From: HXMU1420-2 sp017643305
Lineage (GTDB): Bacteria; Pseudomonadota; Alphaproteobacteria; Rhodobacterales; Rhodobacteraceae
Length of the DNA stretch: 64,000 bases
Direction: 5' to 3'
Assembly: GCA_965217135.1 (NCBI GenBank)
Contig: OZ244249.1
Span: forward strand, 3,534,001-3,598,000
In this document: positions 8,156-17,700 of the stretch, one piece after another
Numbering within the stretch: position 1 is the stretch's first letter
How the letters are laid out: each line of letters starts with the position of its first letter
Notes under the pieces: generated by a model
Database searches by the model: none
Seen by the model: the letters and a program-made list of their open reading frames with translations, nothing else
Told to the model about the DNA's origin: nothing
Made by a program: the position numbers and the translations under genes

Positions 8156-10429
8156 CTAGCCGTACTGGGTGACCGGTGTCCCGGCCAATGCAGCCATGTT
8201 CAGCAACCCGCGCGCGGTGATCGACGGGGATACAATATGCACCCGGTTGCCCATTCCCATCAGAACCGGCCCGACTTCCAAACCATCAGCCTTAGCCTTG
8301 AGAATATTGCGCACACCGCTGGCCGCATCCGCATGGGCAAAGATCAGCACGTTGGCCGGGCCCTGCATGCGCGAGTTTGGGAAAATCCGTTCGCGCAAAC
8401 CCGGGTCCAGCGCGGTATCGACGTTCATTTCACCCTCATAGACGAAATCGCGCGGCGCGGCGTCGAGGATGCGGATTGCTTCGCGCAGACGATGGCCCGA
8501 TCCCTGCTGCTGGTTGCCAAACTGGGACTGGGAACACATCGCAATCGCAGGCTCCAACCCGAAGCGCCGTACGTGGCGCGCGGCCCCTATCGCGATCTCC
8601 GCCAGATCTTCAGGCTGGGGCAGCTGGTGCACATGCGTATCGGCAATGAACAGTGGACCGTCTTCCAGGATCATCATCGACAACGCACCTTGCGGGTGCA
8701 GATCGTCCGTGGCCAGAACTTGCTGCACATAATTCAGGTGCCAGCGAAATTCCCCGAAGGTGCCGCAGATCAGGCTATCAGCCTCGCCCCGGTGGACCAT
8801 CACCGCGCCAATGGCAGTGGAATTCGTGCGCATAATCGCCTTGGCCAGATCGGGCGTGACGCCTCGACGCTGCATGATCTGATGATAGCTGTTCCAGTAA
8901 TCGAAATAGCGCGGGTCGTTTTCTGGGTTCACGATCTGGAAGTCGCGATCTGGCCGGATTTCCAACCCATAACGGTCGCAGCGCGCGTTGATCACATCGG
9001 GACGGCCGATCAGGATGGGCGTTTCGGTGGTTTCTTCCAGAATGGCTTGCGCGGCCCGCAGGACACGCTCATCTTCACCTTCGGCAAAAACGATCCGACG
9101 CGCCGCCGAGCGAGCAGCCTCAAAAACCGGACGCATCAGCAGGGCTGATTTGAATACATTTTGCTTCAGTTTTTCTTCATACGCTGCCAAATCGTCCAGC
9201 GGCCGTGTGGCCACGCCGCTCTCCATCGCCGCACGTGCTACGGCGGCTGACACCACGCCGACCAGCCGAGGATCAAACGGCTTGGGGATAAGGTAATCTG
9301 CCCCAAAATTCAGCTGTTCGCCTCGATACGCCGCCGCCGCTTCGGCACTTGTTGTCGCACGGGCCAGTTCGGCGATGCCGTCGATACAGGCCAACTGCAT
9401 CTTGTCATTGATCTCGGTCGCGCCGACATCCAGTGCCCCGCGAAAGATAAACGGGAAACACAGCACATTATTGACCTGATTCGGGAAGTCGCTGCGCCCG
9501 GTAGCGATAATCGCATCCGGCGCCACGCTGCGCACCAGGTCCGGCATGATCTCAGGCGTCGGATTGGCCAGCGCAAAGATGATTGGTCTGCCTGCCATTC
9601 TGGCGACGTGCTCAGACTTCAGCACTTCGGGCCCAGATAGACCCAGAAACAGGTCAGCGCCTTCGATGACATCGTCCAGCGTGCGCAGATCGGATGCCTG
9701 CGCATAAGCAGCCTTGGTCGGGTTCATGTCGACCTCGCGCCCTTCGTGGACCAGGCCATGCAGGTCACAAAGCCATACGTTTTCGCGTTTCACGCCCAGC
9801 TTCAGCAGCATGTTCAGGCATGCGATGCCGGCGGCACCACCACCGGTTGATACGATCTTGATATCTTCGAAATTCTTGCCCGCCACATGCAGCGCGTTCT
9901 TGGCCGCAGCGCCCACAACGATGGCTGTACCATGTTGATCGTCATGAAACACCGGGATGTTCATGCGCTCGCGGCACAACCGTTCAACGGTAAAACAATC
10001 CGGGGCCTTAATGTCTTCGAGATTGATCGCACCAAAGGTCGGGCCCAAGGCGCAGACGATATCAGCCAGCTTCTCAGGGTCGCTTTCATCCACTTCGATA
10101 TCGAAACAGTCGATATTGGCAAACTTCTTGAACAGAACCGCCTTGCCCTCCATAACCGGTTTGGCGGCCAGCGCGCCAATGTTTCCAAGGCCCAAAACAG
10201 CAGTCCCGTTGGAGACCACCGCCACCAGATTGCTGCGCGCAGTGTATAGTGCGGCATTGGCCGGGTCGTCCTTGATCTCGATACACGCTTCGGCCACGCC
10301 CGGGGAATAGGCGCGGGACAGGTCGCGCCCATTGGCCATAGGCTTGGTTGCACGGATCTCCAGCTTGCCCGGTTTCGGATAGGCGTGATAGCTCAACGCC
10401 GCCTGGCGCAAGGATTGATTTTCAGACAT
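8156..10429 (-). CDS. maeB: NADP-dependent malic enzyme with phosphotransacetylase-like domain
   Basis: MaeB oxidatively decarboxylates malate to pyruvate with NADP reduction, supplying pyruvate and NADPH when cells grow on C2-C4 acids. The 757-residue protein has the malic enzyme N domain (LSRAYSPGVAEACIEI near 38-53), the catalytic region VFHDDQHGTA and the dinucleotide fold VSTGGGAAGIACLNMLLKLG near 195-214. From about residue 430 it continues into a phosphate acetyltransferase-like domain (IVFAEGEDERVLRAAQ), which in this family is usually regulatory rather than catalytic. GGAGGTGGAGTGAG precedes the ATG. It is divergent from the nucleoside operon and precedes prpE by about 200 bp. Confidence 0.94.
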   Translation of the reverse strand: MSENQSLRQAALSYHAYPKPGKLEIRATKPMANGRDLSRAYSPGVAEACIEIKDDPANAALYTARSNLVAVVSNGTAVLGLGNIGALAAKPVMEGKAVLFKKFANIDCFDIEVDESDPEKLADIVCALGPTFGAINLEDIKAPDCFTVERLCRERMNIPVFHDDQHGTAIVVGAAAKNALHVAGKNFEDIKIVSTGGGAAGIACLNMLLKLGVKRENVWLCDLHGLVHEGREVDMNPTKAAYAQASDLRTLDDVIEGADLFLGLSGPEVLKSEHVARMAGRPIIFALANPTPEIMPDLVRSVAPDAIIATGRSDFPNQVNNVLCFPFIFRGALDVGATEINDKMQLACIDGIAELARATTSAEAAAAYRGEQLNFGADYLIPKPFDPRLVGVVSAAVARAAMESGVATRPLDDLAAYEEKLKQNVFKSALLMRPVFEAARSAARRIVFAEGEDERVLRAAQAILEETTETPILIGRPDVINARCDRYGLEIRPDRDFQIVNPENDPRYFDYWNSYHQIMQRRGVTPDLAKAIMRTNSTAIGAVMVHRGEADSLICGTFGEFRWHLNYVQQVLATDDLHPQGALSMMILEDGPLFIADTHVHQLPQPEDLAEIAIGAARHVRRFGLEPAIAMCSQSQFGNQQQGSGHRLREAIRILDAAPRDFVYEGEMNVDTALDPGLRERIFPNSRMQGPANVLIFAHADAASGVRNILKAKADGLEVGPVLMGMGNRVHIVSPSITARGLLNMAALAGTPVTQYG

Positions 10430-10448
10430 CTCACTCCACCTCCGAAAA

Positions 10449-10528
10449 TTTAATTTAGCATTAAACTACTTTTGATCAGACGTACATTCCGGTTTTGCAC
10501 AACAGTGCCGCAGGCCCGGCTTGCAAAT
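10449..10528 (-). promoter_or_regulatory. maeB leader with inverted repeat and TTGCAAA-like boxes
   Basis: TTTAAT (10449-10454) and ATTAAA (10460-10465) form an AT-rich inverted repeat 20 bp before the maeB start. TTTGCACA (10494-10501) and CTTGCAAA (10520-10527) resemble the boxes before prpE. The region also serves the divergent operon at 10573, so either direction could be affected. Shared control of maeB and prpE is an inference. Confidence 0.4.
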
Positions 10529-10572
10529 CCATCGGGGCAGGTTCAATCTCCGATCCGACAATGAGGTGAAAC

Positions 10573-11664
10573 ATGTCCGACACAATCGCAGAAATGCGTT
10601 TACCAACCAATGAACTTCTCGACGATCTGCCCTTCTTCACCAATACGCTGGGTATGCGTCTGGACATGATCTACCCGGCGGACAACCCATCAATCGCTGT
10701 GTTTTCGGGACACGGTCTGCGCGTCCGCCTGGAGAAGGACGCGCCAGAGCCACCAGGCACGATCCGGATCCTCACCAACAATCCAGACACATTTGCAGAT
10801 GGTAAAAGGTCCCTGACCGCACCCAACGGCACACGGATCGAGATCGAAGACAGCAATCCGCCGCTGGTTCTGCCCGAAACACGCCATTCCTTTGTGGTAC
10901 GCCGGTTAGCCGATCAGGCGCCGTGGGTCATCGGGCGCGCGGGCATGAATTATCGCGATCTTGTGCCTGATCGACTGGGCGGCGCGATGATTGCCAGCCA
11001 TATCCGCATCCCCGACGGCGGGCCGGTGCCGGACATGGTGCATTACCACAAAGTGGGGTTTCAGTTGATCTTCTGCATCCATGGCTGGGTGGATGTACTG
11101 TACGAAGACCAGGGCGACCGCCTAAGGCTTACACCGGGTGACTGTTTCATCCAACCTCCGGAAATCCGCCACCGCGTGATGGAGGCCAGCGATGATTTGC
11201 AGGTGATCGAAATTGGCGTTCCGGCCGACCATGTCACCGAGATTGACCATGACATGACCCTGCCCACACCGTATGTGAGGCCTGATCGTGTGTGGCAGGG
11301 CCAGCGGTTTGTACACAACATCGCCGCCAAGGCCAACTGGCAGCCCTTCCGGCTACCCGGCTACATCTGCCGCGATACAACCATCGCCGAAAACACTCAG
11401 AACGTGGCAGGTGTGCAGGTCGTCCGGCGCGGTGAAGGCACGCCGGTTTGGAGCACGCATGATTGCGACATCCTGTTCGGCTTTGTAATGGGCGGCCATG
11501 TCACCCTGGAAGGCGAAGGCCGAGATCCATTCGCGTTGGAACCCGGCGATGCTTATGTCATCCCGCCGGGGATGCGAACCCGATTGAGCGAACCAACCGA
11601 CGACATAGAGATCCTCGAAGTGGCGCTTCCCGGTGCCTTTGAAACCACGGTGGAACCAGAATGA
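10573..11664 (+). CDS. VOC-like / double-cupin fusion protein at the head of the deo operon
   Basis: A 363-residue cytosolic protein of unknown function. Residues about 10-95 resemble one glyoxalase/VOC module (PFFTNTLGMRLDMIYPADNP, then SLTAPNGTRIEIED). Residues about 130-230 form a cupin (HIRIPDGG...MVHYHKVGFQLIF, closing FIQPPEIRHRV), and about 270-355 a second cupin-like barrel (WSTHDCDILFGFVMGGHVTL...YVIPPGMRTRL). The first cupin keeps His residues able to bind a metal; the second is poorer in them. GAGGTGAAAC precedes the ATG. Its last four bases (ATGA) overlap the cdd start, so it is translationally coupled to cytidine deaminase and probably acts on a nucleoside, base or sugar product of this pathway, or senses one. 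The exact role is not recognisable. Confidence 0.8.
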   Translation: MSDTIAEMRLPTNELLDDLPFFTNTLGMRLDMIYPADNPSIAVFSGHGLRVRLEKDAPEPPGTIRILTNNPDTFADGKRSLTAPNGTRIEIEDSNPPLVLPETRHSFVVRRLADQAPWVIGRAGMNYRDLVPDRLGGAMIASHIRIPDGGPVPDMVHYHKVGFQLIFCIHGWVDVLYEDQGDRLRLTPGDCFIQPPEIRHRVMEASDDLQVIEIGVPADHVTEIDHDMTLPTPYVRPDRVWQGQRFVHNIAAKANWQPFRLPGYICRDTTIAENTQNVAGVQVVRRGEGTPVWSTHDCDILFGFVMGGHVTLEGEGRDPFALEPGDAYVIPPGMRTRLSEPTDDIEILEVALPGAFETTVEPE

Positions 11665-12053
11665 CCCTTCGACAGGCGGCAATAGACGTATGGGAGAGAG
11701 CCTATGCGCCCTATTCGAACTTCAAGGTCGGTGCGGCGATCCGTGGGGCATCAGGCGTGGTTTACGTTGGCTGCAACGTCGAAAATGTCGCTTATCCTGA
11801 AGGGACCTGTGCGGAAGCAGGCGCCATTGCAGCCATGGTCGCCGCCGGGGAAACCAAGCTGACAGAGGTCTATGTCATCGCCGGATCACCTTCCCCCGTG
11901 CCGCCCTGTGGCGGGTGCCGCCAGAAGCTGGCCGAATTCGGGGCGGGCGACGTACCGGTTACAATGGCCACCATGAGTGGCGCAGAGCAAGCCACGACCA
12001 TCGCCGCCCTGCTGCCCGGCGCATTCGATGCCGGACATATGGAAGGAACCTGA
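11661..12053 (+). CDS. cdd: Cytidine deaminase
   Basis: Converts cytidine and deoxycytidine to uridine and deoxyuridine. The 130-residue product is the short homotetrameric type. C50-A-E52 supplies one zinc ligand and the proton-shuttling Glu; C83 and C86 in PPCGGCRQKL supply the other two zinc cysteines. The substrate segment AYAPYSNFKVGAA (about 14-26) and GCNVENVAYPEG are standard. The start overlaps the upstream cupin gene by four bases, and deoA begins three bases after its stop, so these genes form one transcript for pyrimidine salvage. Confidence 0.96.
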   Translation: MTLRQAAIDVWERAYAPYSNFKVGAAIRGASGVVYVGCNVENVAYPEGTCAEAGAIAAMVAAGETKLTEVYVIAGSPSPVPPCGGCRQKLAEFGAGDVPVTMATMSGAEQATTIAALLPGAFDAGHMEGT

Positions 12054-12056
12054 CCT

Positions 12057-13361
12057 GTGGATGCCCGGTCCATTATAGCCGATCTGCGCCTGGGCAAGAA
12101 GCTGTCACCCGACCAGCTGCGCTGGTTTGCCGAAGGACTGGCCGACATGCGCGTCAGCGATGCGCAGGCTGGGGCGTTTGCAATGGCCGTGTGCCTGCGC
12201 GGTCTGGGCCCCGAAGGCCGCGCCGCGCTGACGCTGGCGATGCGGGACACAGGATCGGTGCTGGAATGGAACCTGGACGGGCCAGTGGTGGACAAACACT
12301 CCACCGGCGGCGTGGGCGATTGCCTGTCTTTGGTTTTGGGCCCTGCGCTGGCTGCTTGTGGCGTCTTCGTGCCCATGATTTCCGGGCGGGGTCTGGGTCA
12401 TACTGGCGGCACGTTGGACAAGCTGGAGGCGATACCTGGCGTTTCCACCTCTGCCGGTGAGGGTCGGTTGCACCACATCACCCAGACCGCCGGCTGCGCC
12501 ATTGTGGGTGCCAGCGCCGATATCGCGCCAGCAGACCGCAGGCTCTATGCCATTCGCGATGTAACGGCCACGGTGGAAAGCCTCGACCTTATCACGGCAT
12601 CGATCCTGTCGAAGAAACTGGCCGCTGCACCGAGCGCGCTTGTGCTGGACGTCAAGGTAGGCTCGGGCGCGTTCATGAAAACGCCGGACGATGCCCGTGC
12701 GCTGGCCACGGCTCTGACCGAAACGGCCAATGCCTCCGGGTGCAAGACCACAGCTATCATCACAGATATGAACCAGCCACTGGCCCCATCGCTGGGTAAC
12801 GCGCTGGAAGTGGCCGAAACCATGCGCGTGCTGACCGCGACCGCCAGCGGCCCACTGATGGAGCTTGCGGCGGCCTTGGGCGGCGTGGTTTTGGCTGATG
12901 CCGGTGCAGCAAGCGACGTTCAGGACGGTGCCAACCGGGTTTTTGCCGCCATCCGCGACGGCCACGCCGCCGAGCGTTTTGGCAAGATGATCGCCGCGCA
13001 GGGTGGCCCGCTAGGCTTTGTCGATGATTGGCAGCGGTTTTTGCCCGAAGCAAATGTCATACGCGAAGTGCGCGCGCCGCAGGACGGTTACATCACCGAA
13101 ATGGATGGCGAGGCGTTGGGGCTGACGGTCGTCAGGCTGGGCGGCGGACGGCAGGTGGAGTCAGATATTGTTGATCCATCAGTTGGGCTGTCCGGCATGG
13201 TCCGACTGGGCGAACAGGTTACCGAAGGGCAGCCACTTGCGGTGGTGCATGCCGTGCGCGAGGATGCAGCGCGCGCGACAGAAAAGGCAGTGCAGGCTGC
13301 GATTACAATCGCACCAGATCCCGCGGACGTCCCCACGCTGTTGCATGAACGGATCGGGTAA
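12057..13361 (+). CDS. deoA: Thymidine phosphorylase
   Basis: Cleaves thymidine (and deoxyuridine) with phosphate to the base and 2-deoxyribose 1-phosphate. The 434-residue product has the family signature SGRGLGHTGGTLDKLEAIPG, the phosphate-binding KHSTGGVGD and the lysine-containing KVGSGAFMK segment. The start is GTG at 12057 with GGAAGG about 10 bases upstream. The stop codon shares one base with the deoB start (TAATG), indicating coupled translation. Its products pass to DeoB. Confidence 0.96.
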   Translation: MDARSIIADLRLGKKLSPDQLRWFAEGLADMRVSDAQAGAFAMAVCLRGLGPEGRAALTLAMRDTGSVLEWNLDGPVVDKHSTGGVGDCLSLVLGPALAACGVFVPMISGRGLGHTGGTLDKLEAIPGVSTSAGEGRLHHITQTAGCAIVGASADIAPADRRLYAIRDVTATVESLDLITASILSKKLAAAPSALVLDVKVGSGAFMKTPDDARALATALTETANASGCKTTAIITDMNQPLAPSLGNALEVAETMRVLTATASGPLMELAAALGGVVLADAGAASDVQDGANRVFAAIRDGHAAERFGKMIAAQGGPLGFVDDWQRFLPEANVIREVRAPQDGYITEMDGEALGLTVVRLGGGRQVESDIVDPSVGLSGMVRLGEQVTEGQPLAVVHAVREDAARATEKAVQAAITIAPDPADVPTLLHERIG

Positions 13362-14563
13362 TGCCCCGCGCGTTTCTCGTAGTCATGGACTCTGTGGGCA
13401 TTGGCGGTGCGCCGGATGCCAACCGGTTTTTCAATGGCAACCTACCGGATACCGGGTCAAACACGATCTTGCACATCGCGCGCTGGTGCGCCGACCACCG
13501 CGCTTCGGGGCCACTGAGCCTGCCTAACCTGAACCGGCTGGGACTGGGCGCGGCGGTGCAAGCCGCTTGCAGTGAGGATGCACCAGGCCTGCCTCCGCAA
13601 TCGGGCACTATGTGGGCTGCAGCCAGCGAAATCTCCCCCGGCAAGGATACCCCCAGCGGGCATTGGGAACTGGCCGGACTGCCCGTACCGTGGGACTGGA
13701 CCTATTTCCCCAAAACCACCTCAGCCTTCCCTCCCGATCTGACTCGGACCGTGATGGAAACCGCGGGCACCACCGGCATTCTTGGCAATTGTCACGCTTC
13801 GGGCACCTCGATTATCGCGGAGCTGGGGGAGGAGCATATCCGCACCGGATGGCCCATCTGCTACACCTCTGCTGACAGCGTGTTCCAGATCGCCGCACAT
13901 GAGCAGTATTTCGGCCTGAATAAACTGCTGCAACTGTGCCAGAACATCGCCCCGCACCTGCATGCCATCAAGGTTGGCCGGGTGATCGCCCGGCCTTTTG
14001 TCGGGTCTGCCAAGGACGGGTTCCGACGCACCACGAACCGTCGCGACTATGCCATTCGGCCACCGGAGCCAGTGCTGACCAACTGGGTGCAGGATGCAGG
14101 CCACCCGGTGCATGCGGTGGGCAAGATCGGCGATATCTTTTCGATGGAAGGGATTGATGACGTCTGCAAAGGCGACGATCGCACGCTCATGACCCATCTG
14201 GCCAGACTGGTCCGTGAGGCCGAAAACCATAGCCTGACCTTTGCCAATTTCGTGGAGTTTGACAGCTTATATGGCCACCGCCGCGACCCGGCAGGCTATG
14301 CCGCCCATCTCGAATGGTTTGACAACGCGCTGGGACAACACATCCTGCCGCATTTGCGGGATGGGGATTGCCTGATCCTTACGGCAGACCATGGCAATGA
14401 CCCGACATGGGTCGGGACGGATCACACGCGGGAACGGGTGCCAGTATTGATTGCCGGAAAAGCCCCGCGGGACATCGGATTCATTGCGTTTGCCGATGTG
14501 GCAGCCAGTGTCGCCCATCATCTGGGCGTGGCCTCACAGGGGCCGGGACGCTCTTTTTTCTAG
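13361..14563 (+). CDS. deoB: Phosphopentomutase
   Basis: Interconverts deoxyribose (ribose) 1- and 5-phosphates, the step after thymidine phosphorylase. The 400-residue product is an alkaline-phosphatase-fold metalloenzyme: MDSVGIGGAPDA at 8-19 holds the first metal ligand, and LTADHGNDPTWVGTDHTRE near 340-358 holds the second group with conserved Asp and His. Length matches DeoB (about 400 aa). It is the last gene of the cupin-cdd-deoA-deoB operon; no deoC aldolase follows, so deoxyribose 5-phosphate must be consumed by a gene elsewhere. Confidence 0.96.
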   Translation: MPRAFLVVMDSVGIGGAPDANRFFNGNLPDTGSNTILHIARWCADHRASGPLSLPNLNRLGLGAAVQAACSEDAPGLPPQSGTMWAAASEISPGKDTPSGHWELAGLPVPWDWTYFPKTTSAFPPDLTRTVMETAGTTGILGNCHASGTSIIAELGEEHIRTGWPICYTSADSVFQIAAHEQYFGLNKLLQLCQNIAPHLHAIKVGRVIARPFVGSAKDGFRRTTNRRDYAIRPPEPVLTNWVQDAGHPVHAVGKIGDIFSMEGIDDVCKGDDRTLMTHLARLVREAENHSLTFANFVEFDSLYGHRRDPAGYAAHLEWFDNALGQHILPHLRDGDCLILTADHGNDPTWVGTDHTRERVPVLIAGKAPRDIGFIAFADVAASVAHHLGVASQGPGRSFF

Positions 14564-14602
14564 AGGCGCGTGCAGCGTAGCTGGGTCAATGAGGCTGCGG
14601 CG

Positions 14603-14631
14603 GACCCAATTTCTTTGAAAGAAATCGGGTC
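14603..14631. repeat. Hairpin with long near-perfect stem downstream of deoB
   Basis: GACCCAATTTCTTT and AAGAAATCGGGTC pair over 13 bp with one A-C mismatch around a two-base GA loop. It lies 40 bp after deoB and 170 bp after the valS stop between convergent genes. No T-run follows, so it may be a processing or repeat structure rather than a plain terminator. Further GGGTC/GACCC words occur at about 14583, 14663 and 14784. The rest of 14564-14798 holds no supported gene. Confidence 0.45.
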
Positions 14632-14798
14632 AGATGCCCGTGAGCAAGCGGTAGTTTCAATTGGGTCTCGTTGTGTCGGAACTGGCGCCTTAGCGGAAGA
14701 ATTTCCTCGGCGAATGACATAGGCCAGAACAGCAAAATCCCCGAGCCGCGACGCGCGCGGTCCGGGAGTATCTTTAACGATTTGACCCAAGATGACGA

Positions 14799-17700
14799 TT
14801 AGGCGAGCTCGGCCAGACGCGCGACGGCCTCTTTGATACGAGCCTCTTCCTCTTCACGGGCGGCGAGGTTGGCACGGGTTTCTTCCACCACCTCTTCAGG
14901 CGCGCTCTCGACGAATTTCGGGTTCTTCAGACGTCCGCGCAGACCACCCAGTTCCTTGGCCAGTTTTTGCAGGGTCTTTTCCAGCCGCGCCTTTTCTTCA
15001 GAGATGTCGATGATGTCGGCCAGCGGCAAACCAAAGCTCGCCCCTTCTGCGGCGATGTTGATGGTACCTTTGGGCATCTCGTTCACCGAGCTGAGCCCCT
15101 CGATCCGCGCAAGTCGTTTGATCAGGGTTTCGTTGCGGTCCCAGGCGCCCTGCCCAGCCGCGTCGATCCCAGTTGTGACCATTGGCACATAAGCCCCTGC
15201 TGGCACATGCATCTGGGCCCGGGCGGACCGCACGCTTTCGATCAGGGTAATGACCCAGTTCATTTCGTGGTCTGCAGCCGGATCGATCAGGTCCGCGCCA
15301 TATCCCGGCCACATGCCATGGACCAGCATACTGTCCCGCTCGCCGGACAGGCCCCACAGCTCTTCGGTGATAAACGGCATGATCGGGTGCAGCAGGATAA
15401 GGCATTGGTCCAGCACCCATTTCATGGTTTCGCGGGTTTCCTGCGCCACGGCGGCATCTTCGCCCTGCAACAGCGGCTTGGAAAACTCCACATACCAGTC
15501 ACAGACCTTGCCCCAGACAAAGGCGTAAAGCCCGTTGGCTGCATCGTTGAAGCGGTAATCGGTCAGCGCTGCGTCGACGGTTTCGCGGACCCGGGCGGTT
15601 TCGCCAATGATCCATTTGTTCAGTGTCTGCTGGGGCTGCGGGATGCCTTGCGGTGTAACCTCGAACACCCCGTTCATTTCGGCAAAGCGCATCGCGTTCC
15701 ACAGCTTGGTTGTGAAGTTGCGATAGCCGGTGATCCGGTCTTTCGACAATTTCAGCACCCCGCCAATCGCCGCCATAGACGCGTTGGTAAAGCGCAGCGC
15801 GTCGGCGCCGAATTCGTCCACAATCTCCAGTGGGTCGATGACATTGCCGGTGGTTTTGGACATCTTCTTGCCCTTCTCGTCGCGGACGAGCTGGTGCAGG
15901 TAGACGGTGTGGAACGGGATTTCTCCAACCACGGCCAACTGCTGCATCATCATCCGGGCGACCCAGAAGAACAGGATGTCGAACCCGGTGATCAGGACAT
16001 CGGTGGGGAAGTAGCGTTCCAGCTCTTCGGTCTGATCCGGCCAGCCCAGCGTGCCGATGGGCCAGAGACCTGAGGAGAACCAGGTGTCGAGCACGTCGGG
16101 GTCGCGCCAAACCGGGAAGACCAGCTTGGTCGGGTCTCGCGAGGCTTCGTACTCCGCCAGGCTGCGCGCCAATTCGTGGATCGCGGCGTGCTTGTCGGCA
16201 ACCTCGATCACCCGCATGTGGTTCAGGGGCGTGGGCACATCCGCCAGCGTGTTGAGAAAGGCCGGGATCACCTCCTCAAACGATGCAGCACAACGGGACA
16301 CATCGCCCGCATGCAGCAGTTCGCCAGAGGTCAGCAGGCGGCCCATTTCGACCAGATCCAGCGTCCCATCGCCTTCGTCGTCATGGAAATTCGGCGCTGA
16401 CAGGTCCAGCCCGTACCACACCGGGATCTGGTGACCCCACCACAGCTGGCGGGAGATGCACCAGGGTTCGATGTTTTCCAGCCAGTGGTAATAGGTCTTT
16501 TCCCCGCTTTCAGGGATGATCTTGGTCTCGCCATTGCGGACGGCGTCCAGTGCGGGGCCAACAACTTTTTCAGCATCCACAAACCACTGGTCAGTCAGCA
16601 TTGGTTCCACGACCACTTTGGACCGGTCACCAAAGGGCTGCATGATCGGTTTGCTTTCGACCAGCGGCACAATTTCATCGGCGCCCTCAGCGCCCGGTTT
16701 CAAAGCTGTAGAGCCGAGACGCGGATCATCCGCGCGGGTCATTACGGCGAGCCCTTCGGCAGTGATTTCCTCAACCACCTTGGCACGCGCGTCGAACCGG
16801 TCGAGACCGCGCAGGTGATCGGGCACCAAGTTCAGCGCATCAACTTCGCCTTCGGTAAAAGGTGCGCCACCTGCGATCTGCTGGGCTTTCAGCGCTTCCT
16901 GAACGTAAGCCAGCCCATCGGCCCGCATCGCCCCGCGCGTATCCATCAGGCGGTACATCGGAATGCCACCTCGCTTGGCGACCTGGTAGTCGTTGAAATC
17001 ATGCGCGCCGGTGATCTTTACCGCGCCAGAGCCGAAATCGGGATCCGGGTATTCATCCACAGTGATGGGGATGAGTCGCCGCGAGGCCTGTGGACCAACC
17101 GGAATTTCGCAGAGTTTCCCAACAATCGGCGCATAACGTTCATCCTGTGGATGAACTGCAACTGCGCCATCGCCCAACATCGTCTCAGGCCGGGTGGTCG
17201 CAATCGAAATATAGTCGCGTTCTTCTTCAAGTATGATGTTACCGTCTTCGTCTTTCTCGCGGTAAACATAAGTTTCTCCACCGGCCAGTGGATATTTGAA
17301 GTGCCACATGTGACCAGCGACCTCGGTGTTTTCCACTTCGAGATCGGAGATCGCGGTTTCGAAATGCGGGTCCCAGTTGACCAGTCGCTTGCCGCGGTAG
17401 ATCAGGCTCTTGTTGTACATGTCCACGAAGACCTTGATCACGGCATCGTGGAAGTTGGCCGAGTTTTCGTGGCCCACACGCTGGTCGCCCGGTGCACCAG
17501 CCATTGTAAAGGCGTTGCGGTCCCAATCCAGCGAACAGCCCAGGCGTTTCAGCTGGTCGATGATGGTAAAGGCGTATTCGGTTTTCCAGTCCCACACCCG
17601 GTCCAGAAATTCGTCGCGCGACAGATCAGTGCGGCGCAGGTTGCTTTCCGCCTTCAGTTTCTTTTCCACCTGCAGCTGGGTTGCGATGCCCGCGTGGTCC

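Noticed and set aside
14560..14790. A 76-codon minus-strand frame between deoB and valS
   Set aside because: It spans the 14603-14631 hairpin, has no start signal and an unremarkable sequence.
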